From: Nemertoderma westbladi
Taxonomy: Eukaryota > Xenacoelomorpha > Nemertodermatida > Nemertodermatidae
Direction of reading: 5' to 3'
Length of the DNA stretch: 64,000 bases
NCBI GenBank assembly: GCA_032718475.1
Contig: JAUCBJ010006769.1
Span: forward strand, 47,901 to 111,900
Shown: positions 28,186 through 40,575 of the stretch, in pieces
How positions within the stretch are numbered: the first letter of the stretch is position 1
Layout: the number at the start of each line of letters is the position of its first letter
Program-made: the position numbers and the translations under genes
Notes under the pieces: model-generated
Told to the model about the DNA's origin: nothing
Seen by the model: the letters and a program-made list of their open reading frames with translations, nothing else
Databases searched by the model: none

Positions 28186-29369
28186 ATCCCATTGAGAGAC
28201 TGCTCCGTGGAAATCAGAATGGGTTCCGTAAAGGTCGTGGGACCATGGAGCCCATTTTGGCACTTAGAAGGATAATTGAAGAGTTATCAAAAAAGAAAGA
28301 CAGGCATATGGCTGTTATCTTTGTTGACTTCTTCAAGGCCTTTGATTCAGTCTCTCTCTCACGTATGTTCAGCATACTTTCATTATATGGGATTCCTGAT
28401 GAAATTATTGTAGCAATCAGATCAGCATACGATGGTTCGACAACATTTGTATCTACTGTTAACGGTGACACAGAACCATTTGAAGTGTTATGGGGCGTCC
28501 TCCAGGGAGACACACTTGCACCATTCTTGTTCATAATTGTGGTTGACTATGTTCTACGCATGTCCTTAGATCATTATAATGATGATGGGGTGATGATAAC
28601 TCCACCTACTGGCTCCAGAAGTCGTGGAAATCCTGCCAAGTACCCAACTGATCTAGACTTTTCTGATGGCTTAGGAGTACTCTCAGAATCACTAGAGGGA
28701 GCCCAACGGCTCCTCGGCTCATTAGAACATGCTGCTTCTAGTGTTGGTCTTTTTATTAACTCAAGAAAGACCAAAATTTTGACAGTTAACTTTGAAAGTC
28801 CTCAGCAAGTCTCTGATCGGATGAGCATAAGCTCAAAGGATGGTATTCTTGAGCATGTGGACGACTTCTGTTACCTGGGATCATGGATCTGGAAGTCAGT
28901 AGAGGACCTTCGAATACGTAAGGGAAAGGCATGGACAGCCTTGAATAGGCTTGCAAGGATTTGGAAGTCACCGAGAATTAATCGGAAACTGAAGGTCCGA
29001 TTATTTAGAGCAGCAGTAGTTCCAGTACTCGTCTATGGGAGTCCATGCTGCGCTCTAACTGCTGAGGACACCAAATCTCTGGATGGAACATTCACAAGAA
29101 TGCTACGCCGGGTTCATTGTGTCAAGTACAATGCACACATCTCTAACCAGACACTATATAACATTGGAGGTGTCTCATTGGTTCCCCCAAGCTTGACACT
29201 AGAACAAAATCGCCTCCGCTTTGCAGGACATTGCTTTCGCCGTGAGGACCAGCCAGTGCATAATCTTGTACTTTGGAAGCCTCATGGAGTGAATAAGCAT
29301 GGTGGACATCCCATGACTTTCTTGAGACGCATCTTAAAGGATACTGGTCTCGTTGTTATCAGAAAATGA
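28186..29369 (+). pseudogene. LINE RT domain, C-terminal part, with mutated catalytic motif
   Basis: An open frame of about 390 codons downstream of the insertion, with N-G-F-R-K-G-R-G-T, F-V-D-F-F-K-A-F-D-S (first catalytic Asp), W-G-V-L-Q-G-D and D-L-D-F-S-D-G. The F-x-D-D motif is thus F-S-D-G and the second catalytic Asp is missing. Downstream lie F-C-Y-L-G-S-W-I, V-Y-G-S-P-C-C and R-L-R-F-A-G-H-C. Inactive even if the frame were repaired upstream. Confidence 0.8.
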
Positions 29370-29629
29370 CACTGACTATATATTACGAGGGGCTATATAA
29401 TTGGAATGCCAGAAACGCATCGTTTAATCTGAACCAACAACCCACTGTGTAGGTTAAATTGGAACAAGAAGTGAATTGTTGTGGGGTGAGAGACGGTGAA
29501 TTAGTACTGTATATAGTGTAATGGGACAATATGATAATGCTAGATATATAGATTTATTTATACATTATGTAAAAACAATAACAAATACACCAAACAATGT
29601 CCCGGTATAAAGTTATTGTCCAACATAAC
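29370..29629. other. Spacer after the LINE
   Basis: LINE 3' sequence or unrelated intergenic DNA. No gene or RNA recognised. Confidence 0.4.
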
Positions 29630-30063
29630 ATATAGGATTACCCCTAAAGCTTTGCAGCTTATTTCCAAGGGGGTCCTTTATGTTACTTGTACTTGTACAT
29701 GTACATGTACAACTTTACCGAGAGCATGACTAATACATTGTACACTAATACACTAATACATTATGACATAATAAACTAATAACTTACTGTAAGCCTATTG
29801 TACCTATTTATACATTGCACACGGAGGTGAGATTTAACTGCAGATTTAAAAGAATGTTGATAATTTAGGTTTTTAATTTCATTAGGCAGAGCGTTCCAAT
29901 TTTTAATGCCGTTAAAAAAGAAAGTATCAGATTCAAAGGATTTACAATTCGGGAGGTAGAAGTTTGAAGCACTAGCTCTGGTACTGTAAGAGTGTGTATC
30001 GCGTACTCTGTTGAATTTTTGTTTTAGGTAATTGGGACACTTACCATTGTACACTTTATGCAC
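29630..30063 (-). pseudogene. 3' end of a second LINE (CR1/L2-like), minus strand
   Basis: The 95-codon frame 29776-30063 matches in style the C-terminal tail found after RT in CR1/L2-like LINEs: Y-N-G-K-C-P-N-Y-L near the start, then K-N-W-N-A-L-P-N-E-I-K and F-K-S-A-V-K. Downstream on the same strand is a (GTACAT)n-like tract at about 29690-29710 and GGACCCCCTTGGAAATAAG (29656-29675), a tail type common in those LINE 3' UTRs. It is 5'-truncated, as is usual for such copies. Confidence 0.7.
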
Positions 30064-30107
30064 ATGGTTAAGGCGTAGCTGCTTAACTCTGCGGGGTAGC
30101 TAACAAC

Positions 30108-30173
30108 GGCGGGGTAACTCAGTTGGTTGAGCGCCGGGCCTGCAATCTATTGGTTGTAGGTTCAGCCCCGCCT
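30108..30173 (+). ncRNA. tRNA-derived SINE head
   Basis: The acceptor strands GGCGGGG and CCCCGCC pair perfectly. Box A (AACTCAGTTGGTTGAGC) and box B (AGGTTCAGCCC) are present and the anticodon-like loop is CTGCAAT (GCA in place). At about 65 nt it is shorter than a true tRNA and it is followed by non-tRNA body sequence, so it is a SINE head rather than a tRNA gene. Confidence 0.65.
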
Positions 30174-30600
30174 GGGTCCACTCAGACGCGTAGTTGTAAA
30201 TGAAAAAATGTAAAAGTGAATGCTCGCCATAGCGAAAAATATTTACCGACCATATTGGGGCTCGAACCCGGTACCTAGGTTTCAAACTTCCGGTTATCAT
30301 CAGCCGGGTGTGACCAGCCATTCCCGCTATTCCCGCCATACCAGCTATTCCCCTACTCTGCCAGTAATTGCACCCATGCCATGCCTCAAACGTTGTACTT
30401 TCCTCAGAGTGATTATGAATATCTAAATATGATATCCAACTCCATAGCGAATCCTTCACCCATCCTGGCAGCTCAGTTCAGCACACACACACACACACAC
30501 CTACACACCGGGCTGGCGGCTGAAGTTATACGGAAGTTTGAAACCTAGGAACCGGGTTCGAGCCGCAATAAGGTCGGTTGATATTTTTCGCTATGGAGAG
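30174..30600. repeat. SINE bodies in snapback arrangement with a (CA)n tract
   Basis: About 75 bp at 30225-30300 (CCATAGCGAAAAATATTTACC ... CCTAGGTTTCAAACTTCCG) returns in reverse complement at 30525-30600. Each copy holds GGGTTCGAGCC (box B) on its own minus or plus strand. A (CA)n microsatellite lies at 30481-30500 between them. Confidence 0.65.
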
Positions 30601-33265
30601 GTTTATCATATTGTCCTATTACATTATATAGTTAAAGAAGAACGCAGCAGTGTGGCTAGTGCAATATCGACGGACTCACCCAGAAGTCTGGAACCCTTCA
30701 AAGATATCAAACCGAAACCGCGCCCTCAGTAACAACCAACCACCTACAGTCTCGTACCGAGATAACCACACAATAATTGCCATTCAGCCTGCAAAATAGG
30801 CCTACACTTTAACTTTTGTCGATGTCACTCATTATTTGTCCTTGGCGTATTGATCACCTCAACAATAGATTGACAAAGCTCTATACTTATACGATTTCAA
30901 TGGAACTGCACAAACTCAGACTGTGTGTACCGGTACTAACTACTACAGTACAAACTTATTATATTATTATACATAGTAATTACAGTATAAGCCGATGGCC
31001 TTCCCTTGTTAAGTAGTAGTTAGTAGCGTTAGTAGCTTCCTTTATCCCATACTAATAAACATCCCATCTTCCATTTCATCCTGTATTATTTTTAATAAGT
31101 AGATCGAATTCAAGGTAACATGTCTGTCTACTAATTATTATTTGACACAAGAGTAGACGGTATTAAGTGAACCATTCTTGTTAAACTATTATCGGATTTA
31201 TTCTTTACCCAATACAGTACAACAAGGGCCGTTCACTTAGTATAAAAACGATAATGGATAGCCACATGGCCTCCCCCCACGGTAGGCCAGTGGGCCGTGT
31301 CAAAAATGAAAGCTATATAGAAAATAAATCCTGATAATATTTATTATACCTGTGTTCAAGGTAATTAATAAAAATGTAAATATAATTTAACAATAATATG
31401 AAAAGTAAATTAGAAAAAAATCCCTTCATTATTATTTAAGTATATTTTCTGCAAATCTACACTCCAATTCGTTTTCGGTCTGCACGGCACGCCCATTTTG
31501 GTGCATTGCCCACATACATCTCCCAAGTACTTCTGAGACGGGGGGGGGGGGGGGGGGGGAGGGGGGGCTGGATGCAAAACCCGCCTTGGCGAATTAATAT
31601 CCCGCCTCAATGTTAAATTCTTAATTTATGGAAAGAAGCAGGTTACAGTGGCACGTTATTTTAACCAAAACAATAAATTAAACACAATATAACAGGTTAC
31701 AGTTTTATTTTTGAGAGTAATCAGCTATTATTTGCGTCCAATTTCCCCTTGAGAGGGCTGACATCGCCTGGGGTTTGTAAGTGGTATATTCCCACAACTC
31801 ATACGGTCCCAGCACTGAGTTCCTTATCACAACAACTGCTGATCTGGTTCTAAATTCAGGTTGAATTACATTGCCAGTGCCGAGACTGTATGGGGTTTGT
31901 AAATATGCGTCCCTGTCCCTTATGAGTCTCCGAGGGGTTCGGGTCAGCTGCCAGACGACTCATGTCTACAATTAATACGGCTGTACGGTGTTTGCAAACA
32001 TTACAACTACAGTAGGCCTACTGCTTACATACAGTGTACCGTCGGAAAACCGGTACTCGTACTTGAATAGAGAATATTAATGAGGAGGAAGTCGCTATGT
32101 TTAAATTTTAAGAAATTCAAGGATACAGTGTGTGATAACGCCTAGGATATTTTTTCAAGTAAAACAATAAATATATATAATAAAACAGTGAATTAATAGT
32201 AAATGAAACAGCGTACTTTATTTTTCGAATAATAGTCCTTTATAATTAATTATATTCATGCACTTAAATTTTTCAAACTAACAATGTTAATTAAAGTACC
32301 TTTTCTAGCATTAAACTAGCAATGATATTGAATAGCTAGCGCCCCATAGCGGGAATCCTGTAAAATTACTAAATAAAAGATAATAATATGAACTGTCGTT
32401 GGCCTGCACATTCCTATGAGTAACTGTCTTTCCTATGAGCCAATAGCAGAGAGCCCTGATCGTTGATTGGAGGAGAAAAGAGCGGAGTGATTGACATATT
32501 GTACCATTTTATAAACTAAAGTACGTTGATTCATTCCACACTAGCCTACTCTCATAACGTTGGTTATTGGGAGCCTTTTTTTCTTAAAACCGCTGATCCT
32601 TGCTTTTTAAACAGATTAATTAAAGTAGCAACCATTACTGATCTGTAGTGTATGAACATAAGTTAGGGTATCGCATTACTGCAACTGAATTCCGTTAGAA
32701 TACCGCTGGTACCTTAAATTGGATGAACTTTTAGTGTTAGTTAACTGGGTGGAAGCGGGGCATTGTGGGTCGACTGGATTTTACTTCCTAATTAAATGCA
32801 AAGTAGTTGTTATGTTGTGTCTTTATTTTACCTACTTGTTTTTTTTTGTTTATATTGGGCCAGACTGTTTGCAATTGCAATCAATTCTTATTGATACAGG
32901 TACCGGTACTCTAAGTAAATAGGCCTACTTCTGTATTTATGACTGTTGTTATGACGTAATTAATTGTTGTGACGCTGATGCTGAACCATAGTAAAGCGTA
33001 AAGTTAGGATTTAGTAAGTAAATTCTTTAATTAGGCCAGTAGGCAATAAAATAAAAATTACAATATGAATTATTCTGAAATATTTGGTTTTTGTCTTTTA
33101 TTAATTACCGGTATTCTTTCAAATTCGAATTAGAAGTTTCCTTAGTCTATAGGTTTACTTAATAATTTATCTAAAACCGAAACACTAAAATTTTAATATT
33201 TATTTAATTGAACTAATGTGTTACAAACAGGAATTGTCATATAACTTCATTTAAATATATAAATA
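30601..33265. other. Region upstream of the ADGRA gene
   Basis: AT-rich, without a convincing gene. A G20 run lies at 31540-31559. Near 32440-32515 are CCAATAGC, its inverse GATTGG (32466) and TTTATAAAC (about 32508), a reasonable promoter cluster 750-800 bp ahead of the first recognisable coding exon. ACAAACAG before 33232 could be an acceptor of a 5' UTR intron. The transcription start cannot be fixed from sequence. Confidence 0.4.
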
Positions 33266-33450
33266 ATGAGGAAGATTGTTCTCGCGATATTGCTGTGTAT
33301 ATTGCTGTGCGTGGATGTGTGTACAGGATGCCCGATGTCCTGCACCTGCAGTAAACCTAAGGACCGACCCGATGTATCGAAGGTGGTCTGTTCAAGTAAT
33401 CATTTGGGGCAGGTGGATGAGACACTATTCCCAGCCGATACGTATATTTT
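33266..33450 (+). CDS. ADGRA: ADGRA-family adhesion GPCR, exon 1: signal peptide and LRRNT
   Basis: ATG is followed by a 21-residue signal peptide (M-R-K, then a Leu/Ile-rich core, cleavage near C-T-G). The LRRNT cap C-P-M-S-C-T-C...K-V-V-C-S-S comes next and matches the cap of GPR124/GPR125. The exon ends at a GTAAGT donor (33451) after two bases of a Leu codon (phase 2). The receptor family acts at the plasma membrane in Wnt and polarity signalling; that is known from vertebrates. The same gene continues in the next four exons with consistent phases. A peroxidasin-like LRR-Ig protein was considered, but the exon 5 sequence favours ADGRA. Confidence 0.8.
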
Positions 33451-36085
33451 GTAAGTATATATACATATATATATATATTTTTTTATATGTATTAAAATTC
33501 AACATAAATAGTATTGCGGAAAACCTATACTATTGTAACCAGTTTATAAGATACTTCTGTGCAGTGCGCCAGACTTTCTGGTGCTATATTTCACTTTGCA
33601 GTTTACCCCAGTGAATGAATACCAGGTTTTCACTAAAATAAAATCCAGGTTACATAAGTGCTGATTCTAACCAAAGCAATAAATCGAGTATCTGTATCAA
33701 GTATCGTGTCAATGTCCGGTCCGTACAGGTTAACGTTATAAGATAGAAAAAAGCGTTATAAAAAACTTACTACTGTACTATGAAGAAATAAAAAATATAT
33801 AAATTCTTCAAATTTCGACTCGCCAAACATTCATGTGCGACGCGAAGGGCCAACGAGGGTTTGGGATGATTTGAAAGTAACAATTTAATATATTCCGTAA
33901 TATTCGTAGACCGTGTAATTCTGACTGTCATGAAATTTAGACAATAAAATGTCTAGAAGCTGAATTTCATTAACTAAATTGTAAGAAAGTCAGTTTAGGT
34001 TTAGTGTGATAGTATATGACTACTTAATCACTACTACACAGTCTACATTGTAAAATAATAAAATTATAAACTATACTTTAGTAAATTAGAAACAAACTAT
34101 ACCGGTATATCGTAGCTTATAATTAAATGTGAAACTTATACATGTTCTACTTTATTTATCAACTATACACTTTAATTTATTTTTATATAATCTTGTGGCT
34201 TGGGGCCAGCCACTATAAGTACAGATAGCTTAGCCTACAGTTGGTAATAGCTATATCTCTGTATCTGTATGCGTGTATAAAGTTGATAAATATTATTTTG
34301 AAATTAACAGATAATTTTACATGTAGAGGAAAATTCGCAATTCAATTGCAATGTTTTAGAGCTTTCACATTATAGACATAGACAGACATGCCTATTTTGT
34401 CCCGTACCGGTACTAAAAAGTGACCCAATTATTTTTACTATCACATAAACTTAATTAGAAATAATAGAAAATAGAATAAACACCCAATTAACAATTATGA
34501 TTAGTGTGCAGCTTACCGGTACCTGTATGTAACTGCTAACTGCAGTCTCTTTTATTATTTATTCCTACTAAATCCCAAACATTATCAGGGACCTTGAAAC
34601 CCTGAGAACGTCCTGATACTAACTATTAATAGCTACTCGCTCCATTGCCTTAATTCCCAACGGACAACAAATAAATGATTTATTATTCTCTGAATAATTC
34701 CCCCGCACGCGTTCAACCATTATTGTCTCGCACTTGTAGTTTGTGGAGGTATTTTTAACAGGTTTTGAGTAGGATCACTGGCGCCACAGTTCCCAATAAT
34801 AGCTCCCCTTCCTTATTATAAATCTCTAGGGATGGGCAATCCAGTCCTACACCATTATGATTAGCCCAGGGTTATGTGACATGACATTGCGAAACATTGT
34901 ATCACCTTGCGGATACATCAGCTGTAAAAATTATGTCCCTGATCCTTCTCGTTATATTTGGACCAGCTAGGGGGTGAGGGGAACTTAACGAAATCAAAAT
35001 TAAGCCCTCCCCTGGGGAAAAACCAACAAATAACAGCTGATTACGAGCTCAATTTAAACTGTAATCTGATCTATGAAATTAAAGGACAATCTATTTTCAT
35101 TAGGCATGATTTTGGTACAAACAAATGTACCAATTTCACGCGACGCACGTCACACACCATTTACAATTATTAGTATAATATAATAAAATGAATTCGTATT
35201 GCCCTCCTTTTCGACGCAGTCACCAAGCCCCAAGGCCAAGCTACACAGTTTCACGCCCAAACAAAAATTAATCTGTGTTTCAGAGATGTAATACAGTTAG
35301 TTGTTGACATAATCAATCAACGCTTTTTTGGATTATAAATAGTCCTTTTGAGGCAAAACCTACCCAGTCTGGGTAGTTGTCCATTACCAAGCAAGGTGTA
35401 AGTAGGATGTAGACGTTTATTAGAACTGTAATTCAGAACAAGTGTAGACTATTCATGGTTCACTAACCAGGTCACTGACCTACAATGCCTGGGTGGCGTT
35501 AATATCCGAGGATATTGCCCTCAGCTAAACTACCTGACAGCACTCCCTCTTAGCAACAGCAACCCGGGCTGTAACTACAGGAGAAAGTCGCTTAATTTGT
35601 TACAAATTGTGTGGCCGCTTTTATTAGGAGGCCAGCTCAGCACAATAGAGAATGGGCCCTATATCGATTGTTTGTAGTTAACTATTGTAGTTAGTGGCTG
35701 TCACGCCAGCGCTGCAGTTCTGCTTGGCTCTATCTGACAGCCGAACCATACGCTTACGTCATAAACGCTGTATAGCTGCACAGTAAATAGGCGTTTTTTT
35801 TTTAATGTGGCCCTCATTCCTCCCATGAACCTATGCCAGTAACCATTGTGTGCTTCCTACTAACTCTGTGCAATTCCAGTCCCTCATTAATACGACCAAC
35901 ATTACGGTTTAATTAGTAACTCATAAACTCGGGATGTAAACATGACAATTATTTTAGAAACATCGTATATTATCTGCTTTACTGATGATAGTTAAATATT
36001 TAAACCAGAAATAGATTCAACTGTGTTTAAATAATATATTGTTTACATGTTCGATTTTAAACGTTTTTTTTCTATTTCTTTTCAG
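33451..36085 (+). other. ADGRA intron 1 (2.6 kb)
   Basis: GTAAGT donor and TTTCTTTTCAG acceptor. Contains a TA-rich microsatellite near 33460-33480 and TACCGGTA-type palindromes at 34097, 34405 and 34512. The stretch 35006-35090 resembles 42580-42650 in the next intron (AACAGCTGATTAC...TGTAATCTG), a dispersed repeat. Confidence 0.7.
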
Positions 36086-36157
36086 GGACTTGAGTAACAA
36101 CGCTATGACAGAACTTCCGGCCAACTTTCTGGGACGTTTAGGAAACTTGGAGAAACT
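36086..36157 (+). CDS. ADGRA: ADGRA-family GPCR, exon 2: leucine-rich repeat 1
   Basis: A 72-nt exon coding one 24-residue LRR (L-D-L-S-N-N...L-P-A-N-F-L-G...L-E-K-L). It is bounded by TTCAG and a GTGAGT donor. Both splice phases are 2, so it can be added or skipped without a frame change. Confidence 0.85.
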
Positions 36158-36211
36158 GTGAGTAACACAAATACAACCAACAGTAACGGATTAAGGCTTA
36201 AAAAGTTTATC

Positions 36212-36305
36212 ACCCCCCCCCCCCCCCCCCCGCAATCCAAGCCCCCGCCCACACACCCCACCCCCCATCCACCCCCACACCCCAACCCCGACCCCGACCC
36301 CGCCC
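36212..36305 (+). repeat. C20 homopolymer followed by C-rich low-complexity tract
   Basis: A run of about 20 C, then CCCACACCCCACCCCC-like sequence and a (CCCCGA)n stretch. It could adopt i-motif or, on the other strand, G-quadruplex structure. Confidence 0.9.
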
Positions 36306-37778
36306 CATTCTTTTGACCAGAAGTTAAGGAGGGGAAAAATGGTTACGTAGCCCTTTTATTTTCACAGCCCGCGGCCCAACATGAGCTAAATTCGGGGCGG
36401 GGCAGCCAACATGCACCCGGCCCCCCTCCCCACTCCAGCCGACGGCAGGGCTACTTAGTTTGTTCAAAATAACAAGAAAATGATATACCGGGTAACCGGA
36501 ATGTTTGTGCGAAGTTCGGGAGGGAGTCCTCCAGGAATGAACGTGGTTTATTGTGCGGGATTAGTAATAGAATATCTAACTGATATCCCATTGGGGGTGA
36601 TATACCGCGGTAGAATGCGTTGAGTGCCATATGGAGGTTTACTTTAACCCGAGTTCCTCTGGTCCAGCGCCATGAGCAATCCGCCCCAATAACCGCACTG
36701 CTACACACCTACAGCGCGGTTGCGGAATCACAAAGTTTATAATCGATATTCTCCTACAGACCTCGGTAGCTATTGGTTACCGTGCTATCGATTTTCATAA
36801 TCAAAGTGGGATTTTTCTCAATGACTCATATTTTGTGTTGGAAGCTGTTAGTTGTAGTTAAGCGATTTAATAAAAGATTTTCTGTGTGAGTTTATCTAAA
36901 CATAAGTTCGGAGTCACTTTAACTATGATATTTAGGATATATTTGTTTGGGTATGAGTGTCGTATACAGTCCGTTTCAGGGACCTAACGGTGGCGGTTAG
37001 TTTATTGTTTTGGTTAGGGTTAGTTGGTTTTAGGCCTCCACCACTGTAAACTGCACAAAAAATGTAACAATTTATTAATAGTAATTTTTTTGTTCATATA
37101 ATATGCAATAACTGGGATTTGGAGCGCAGTATAACAATGTTAGTTTAATGGGGAAACCCTGTGATTGATTGTATTGATTGACTGAGGGGATATGGCCTGT
37201 TTTACCTTTCATGTGTAAAATTATAAATCGAATTTACCTCAACTGGTGCAGTGAGTGAGTTCTCTCTGTGTGCGGGTGTAGAGTAGGCTTACTGTGTACT
37301 GCTAGAGATGTATGCAGTGATTACGATGGAGCTATTTGTGATGCTTTATAATTGTGTTGGATGTATTACATTGGATTGCCAACCGCAGTTTGTTGCTTTA
37401 TGTTTACAAACAGCTGAAACCCTCAATGTCCAACCAATTAAAAAGCGAGTTTATTTGCTTGCGAATTTTATACATATCGAATGGCCCCAGTTTAAAGCAA
37501 CATGAAGGCCACTGCAGTAGAGTAGACTCAAGTGCACTCTTTCTGTTATTTGTAAACCTGAAATATTTCAAGCGAATTCGGCCAATAAAATATCGCAAGA
37601 AATTTTTCTAGGGTAAAGTAAACCTTTACCTTAAATACTTCCTGTAAACTAAATCTAACACAATTAGTTTATTGTTTTGGTTATGTACAACCCGTCAATA
37701 TCCCGGGCACGTATTCTTCATGACATTCTGGCTTATTCACGACAAACTTCCGTTGTAGTTCAATCAAACCTTTACAAC

Positions 37779-37801
37779 CCCCCCCCCCCCCCCCCCCCCC
37801 C
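37779..37801 (+). repeat. Poly-C run
   Basis: About 22 consecutive C. Similar runs occur at 36212, 48765 and 55780 (+ strand C) and 31540 (+ strand G). Confidence 0.9.
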
Positions 37802-40235
37802 AACTAATGTATTAATTTCAGCAATATTATTATTTCTCATGGGTCGTTAGTAAACCTCTCTCACGGGAATCGATTCACAAAGGAAATTATTGACATATTA
37901 TAAACCCCCATTGGCCTATATCTCCAATGTTTATAGGTAAACATTATATCTCACGGTTGATTTAACAGAGTCATGTTCTCCTGTCTGTTAACCTATATGC
38001 CCCTTAATAATGAATATGGCTATTAATCTATAGTTGGGGGCCCTTTTGCTAAGTCGCTATTTTCCATAGAGGCCCCACGGTACAAACACACAGCCCCCCT
38101 CTACGCCTATAGTCAGATTGACAAGAGCCAAGTCTATTATACCCACATAATCACATCGGACCCAGTGGGTTCGCTGTCATTCAATCCGCTCACATTGTAC
38201 CGACCCTTAAACGGCGAACAATAGCTAACGTTGATGGACAGTCGCGGATGCCATGCTGTTCCCTTCCAGTGTCCCAGCGGGACCGTTGAAATCCGCCGCT
38301 GTGATTGGTCGCTTGGCCAACCTTGTTTGGGCGACTTCATCCCGGACCTCCCGCTGACCTTCACCATTGCGTTAAGGGGCGTCTCTGATGTCTCATTCTT
38401 GGCCCCATCTCTCTCTCTCTCTCTCTCTCTCCTACTTCATTATAATTGCGTGACGGTTTTTACGTTGATGCAAGGTTATCTCTAGCAATTCCGGACCAAT
38501 GTTTCTCGTAATATTGGGGGGCTTAAACCCCCACCTATATCACAATGCTACGATTGCTACACTGTCGCTATGTATATGCTAGTTACCCCTTAATTGTAGT
38601 GTCCATTATACTTACCCGTTTCTCAAGGTTCTCAGCTAACACACAATCCGTATCTCCATCAGTATAAGACTCTACATCGTATTAGTATTGTAATTTGGAA
38701 GGCGCCTGCTTTTGAGTGACGTGCTAAACCGACTCATGCAATGCGCAACAGATGCATATGCTGCATAGAGCGTAGCATTAAACTATCCGCAACATGCACA
38801 GCACACACGGCATCAGCATTCAAGTGGGCTGGTAAACCATTCCAATTAAGTTAATCCCATTCAAGTTATTATCAATAAGTCATCATTATAAGTAATGATT
38901 AGCATTTTACTTCAAAGAACATCTGATAATTTAACAAAAGATAATTTAATGGAATTAAGTTGACCACCTCCAGTCAACATATGTCTATTATCGTATTTAT
39001 ATTTGTTAAGTAATTAGATAATTAAAATTGGATTTATATGTAATTAAAAAGAAAAATATATTTCGTAAAATGTAAATTATTTGATAATTATTATTAATTA
39101 ATTAATTGAGTTAGGCTGTGAACTGAGATGGTTAACAGAGTGCAATTAATATCATCACATCATTGCATATCATTGTTTTGGTTTTAAAGCCATATCATAT
39201 GTACGCAGCTTAGCCCAAGCTGTAACCCCATTTCTTTCTGTAATCACCTTATGGACCCCCCTTCTCTCTCTCTTTAAAATGGACACTAAGAACTCAAATA
39301 AACAAATAAACCAAACTCTTTGATCTTATATTGCCTCACCACACAATTTGTTTTCATGATGCTTGGTTTCCTTTCTTGAACAGGAGTTCAATTGCTGCCC
39401 TTTATACCCTGAGAGCTTCTAATTCTAGGCGCATATCTTTAAGACTCCGTTTCAAGTTCCCTCTTTCCCCATATTGGTATACGGTACACCTAATATCCCC
39501 AAGACGGATTCCTTTCACTGGTTCTGCACCTCTCTATATCTCCCAGCAGAGATTATCCCGCACGTAGAATGTTTAATTCTCATTCCCATCTGAGTCCACA
39601 ACCGTTGATTGCATCGCTTCAACAGAACCATTCTGCATTACAGAAACCCCGAAATGATTCCCTAATAATCTGTCTCTGTTCCGTCCCGCTCCATTCCTCT
39701 TTCGGCAGTTTACTTTGTTCCCCAACCGGTCCTGTCTGATACCCATCGTTGCGTTTCAGTGATTTTATGCGAAGTTTCCGTGCTTCATACAACAAACATA
39801 CAGTTAGTTAGTTTTATGTTTTAGTGTGCTGTGTAGGTGAGAGCGAGTGTGTCGCCATTTTAATGTCAATTTGATATTATTATGTTTTTTATTATAATTA
39901 TTTAAGATAAGCCCATAGCGGTAACAGGGTAAATCGCAAATGGAAAACCAGAATGAATAAATAGCATACTATTAGCATGTAGCAAATCTGTCCATCCCAA
40001 TAATTGACTTATATCAATTCAACATTCATTACTTACTTACAGTATAACAAACTATGATTGGCGGGCTCCTGAAGGATAAAACACCTGGTGTATTCCTTGC
40101 ATTTTATTAACAAACCCGTTTCAACCCAACAACAATAACCATGACCACATGGTTATGGTTAATAACTTTCAATAAACATTATTCAAGTTTCATTGAAACT
40201 CAGGGCGATTCTTAAACAACATAAAGACGGGTGGA

Positions 40236-40575
40236 ACTTTACTGCCATACATGGTAAACTTACTGCCATACAGGGTAAACTTACTGCCATACAGGGTAAA
40301 CGTACTGCCATACAGGGTAAATGTACTGCCATACAGGGTATAAAACATATCATAACAGGTAAACCTACTGCTATTACATACAGGATAAACATACTGTCTT
40401 ACAGGGTAGACCTACTGCCATACAACGATACAAGGTAAACTTCTGCCATACAACGATACAAGGTAAACTTCTGCCATACAAGGTAAACATACTGCCATAC
40501 ATGGTAAACTTCCTGCCATACATGGTAAACTTCCTGCCATACATGGTAAACTTCCTGCCATACATGGTAAACCTA
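40236..40575 (+). repeat. 21-bp minisatellite in intron 2
   Basis: About 14 units of a 21-bp repeat with the core CTGCCATACAGGGTAAAC, with variants ACATGG and CAAGG. Frames on both strands through it are by-products of the period being a multiple of three. Confidence 0.9.

Larger units (their letters stand above)
24835..29369 (+). mobile_element. Decayed non-LTR retrotransposon (APE endonuclease plus RT, RTE-like)
   Basis: Contains an APE-type endonuclease, an RT domain and a C-terminal region with the F-C-Y-L-G-S and Y-G-S-P-C-C signatures seen in RTE-like and related LINEs. Several frameshifts and stops break it, and a 1.18-kb element is inserted at 27009. The 5' boundary is taken as the end of the foldback arm and may be wrong. 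GC is higher than the surroundings. Family assignment is by memory of sequence style and should be treated as tentative. Confidence 0.8.

Noticed and set aside
33276-33614. 112-codon ORF overlapping exon 1 in another frame
   Set aside because: The overlapping frame has the signal peptide, LRRNT cysteines and a GTAAGT donor in phase with the next exon.
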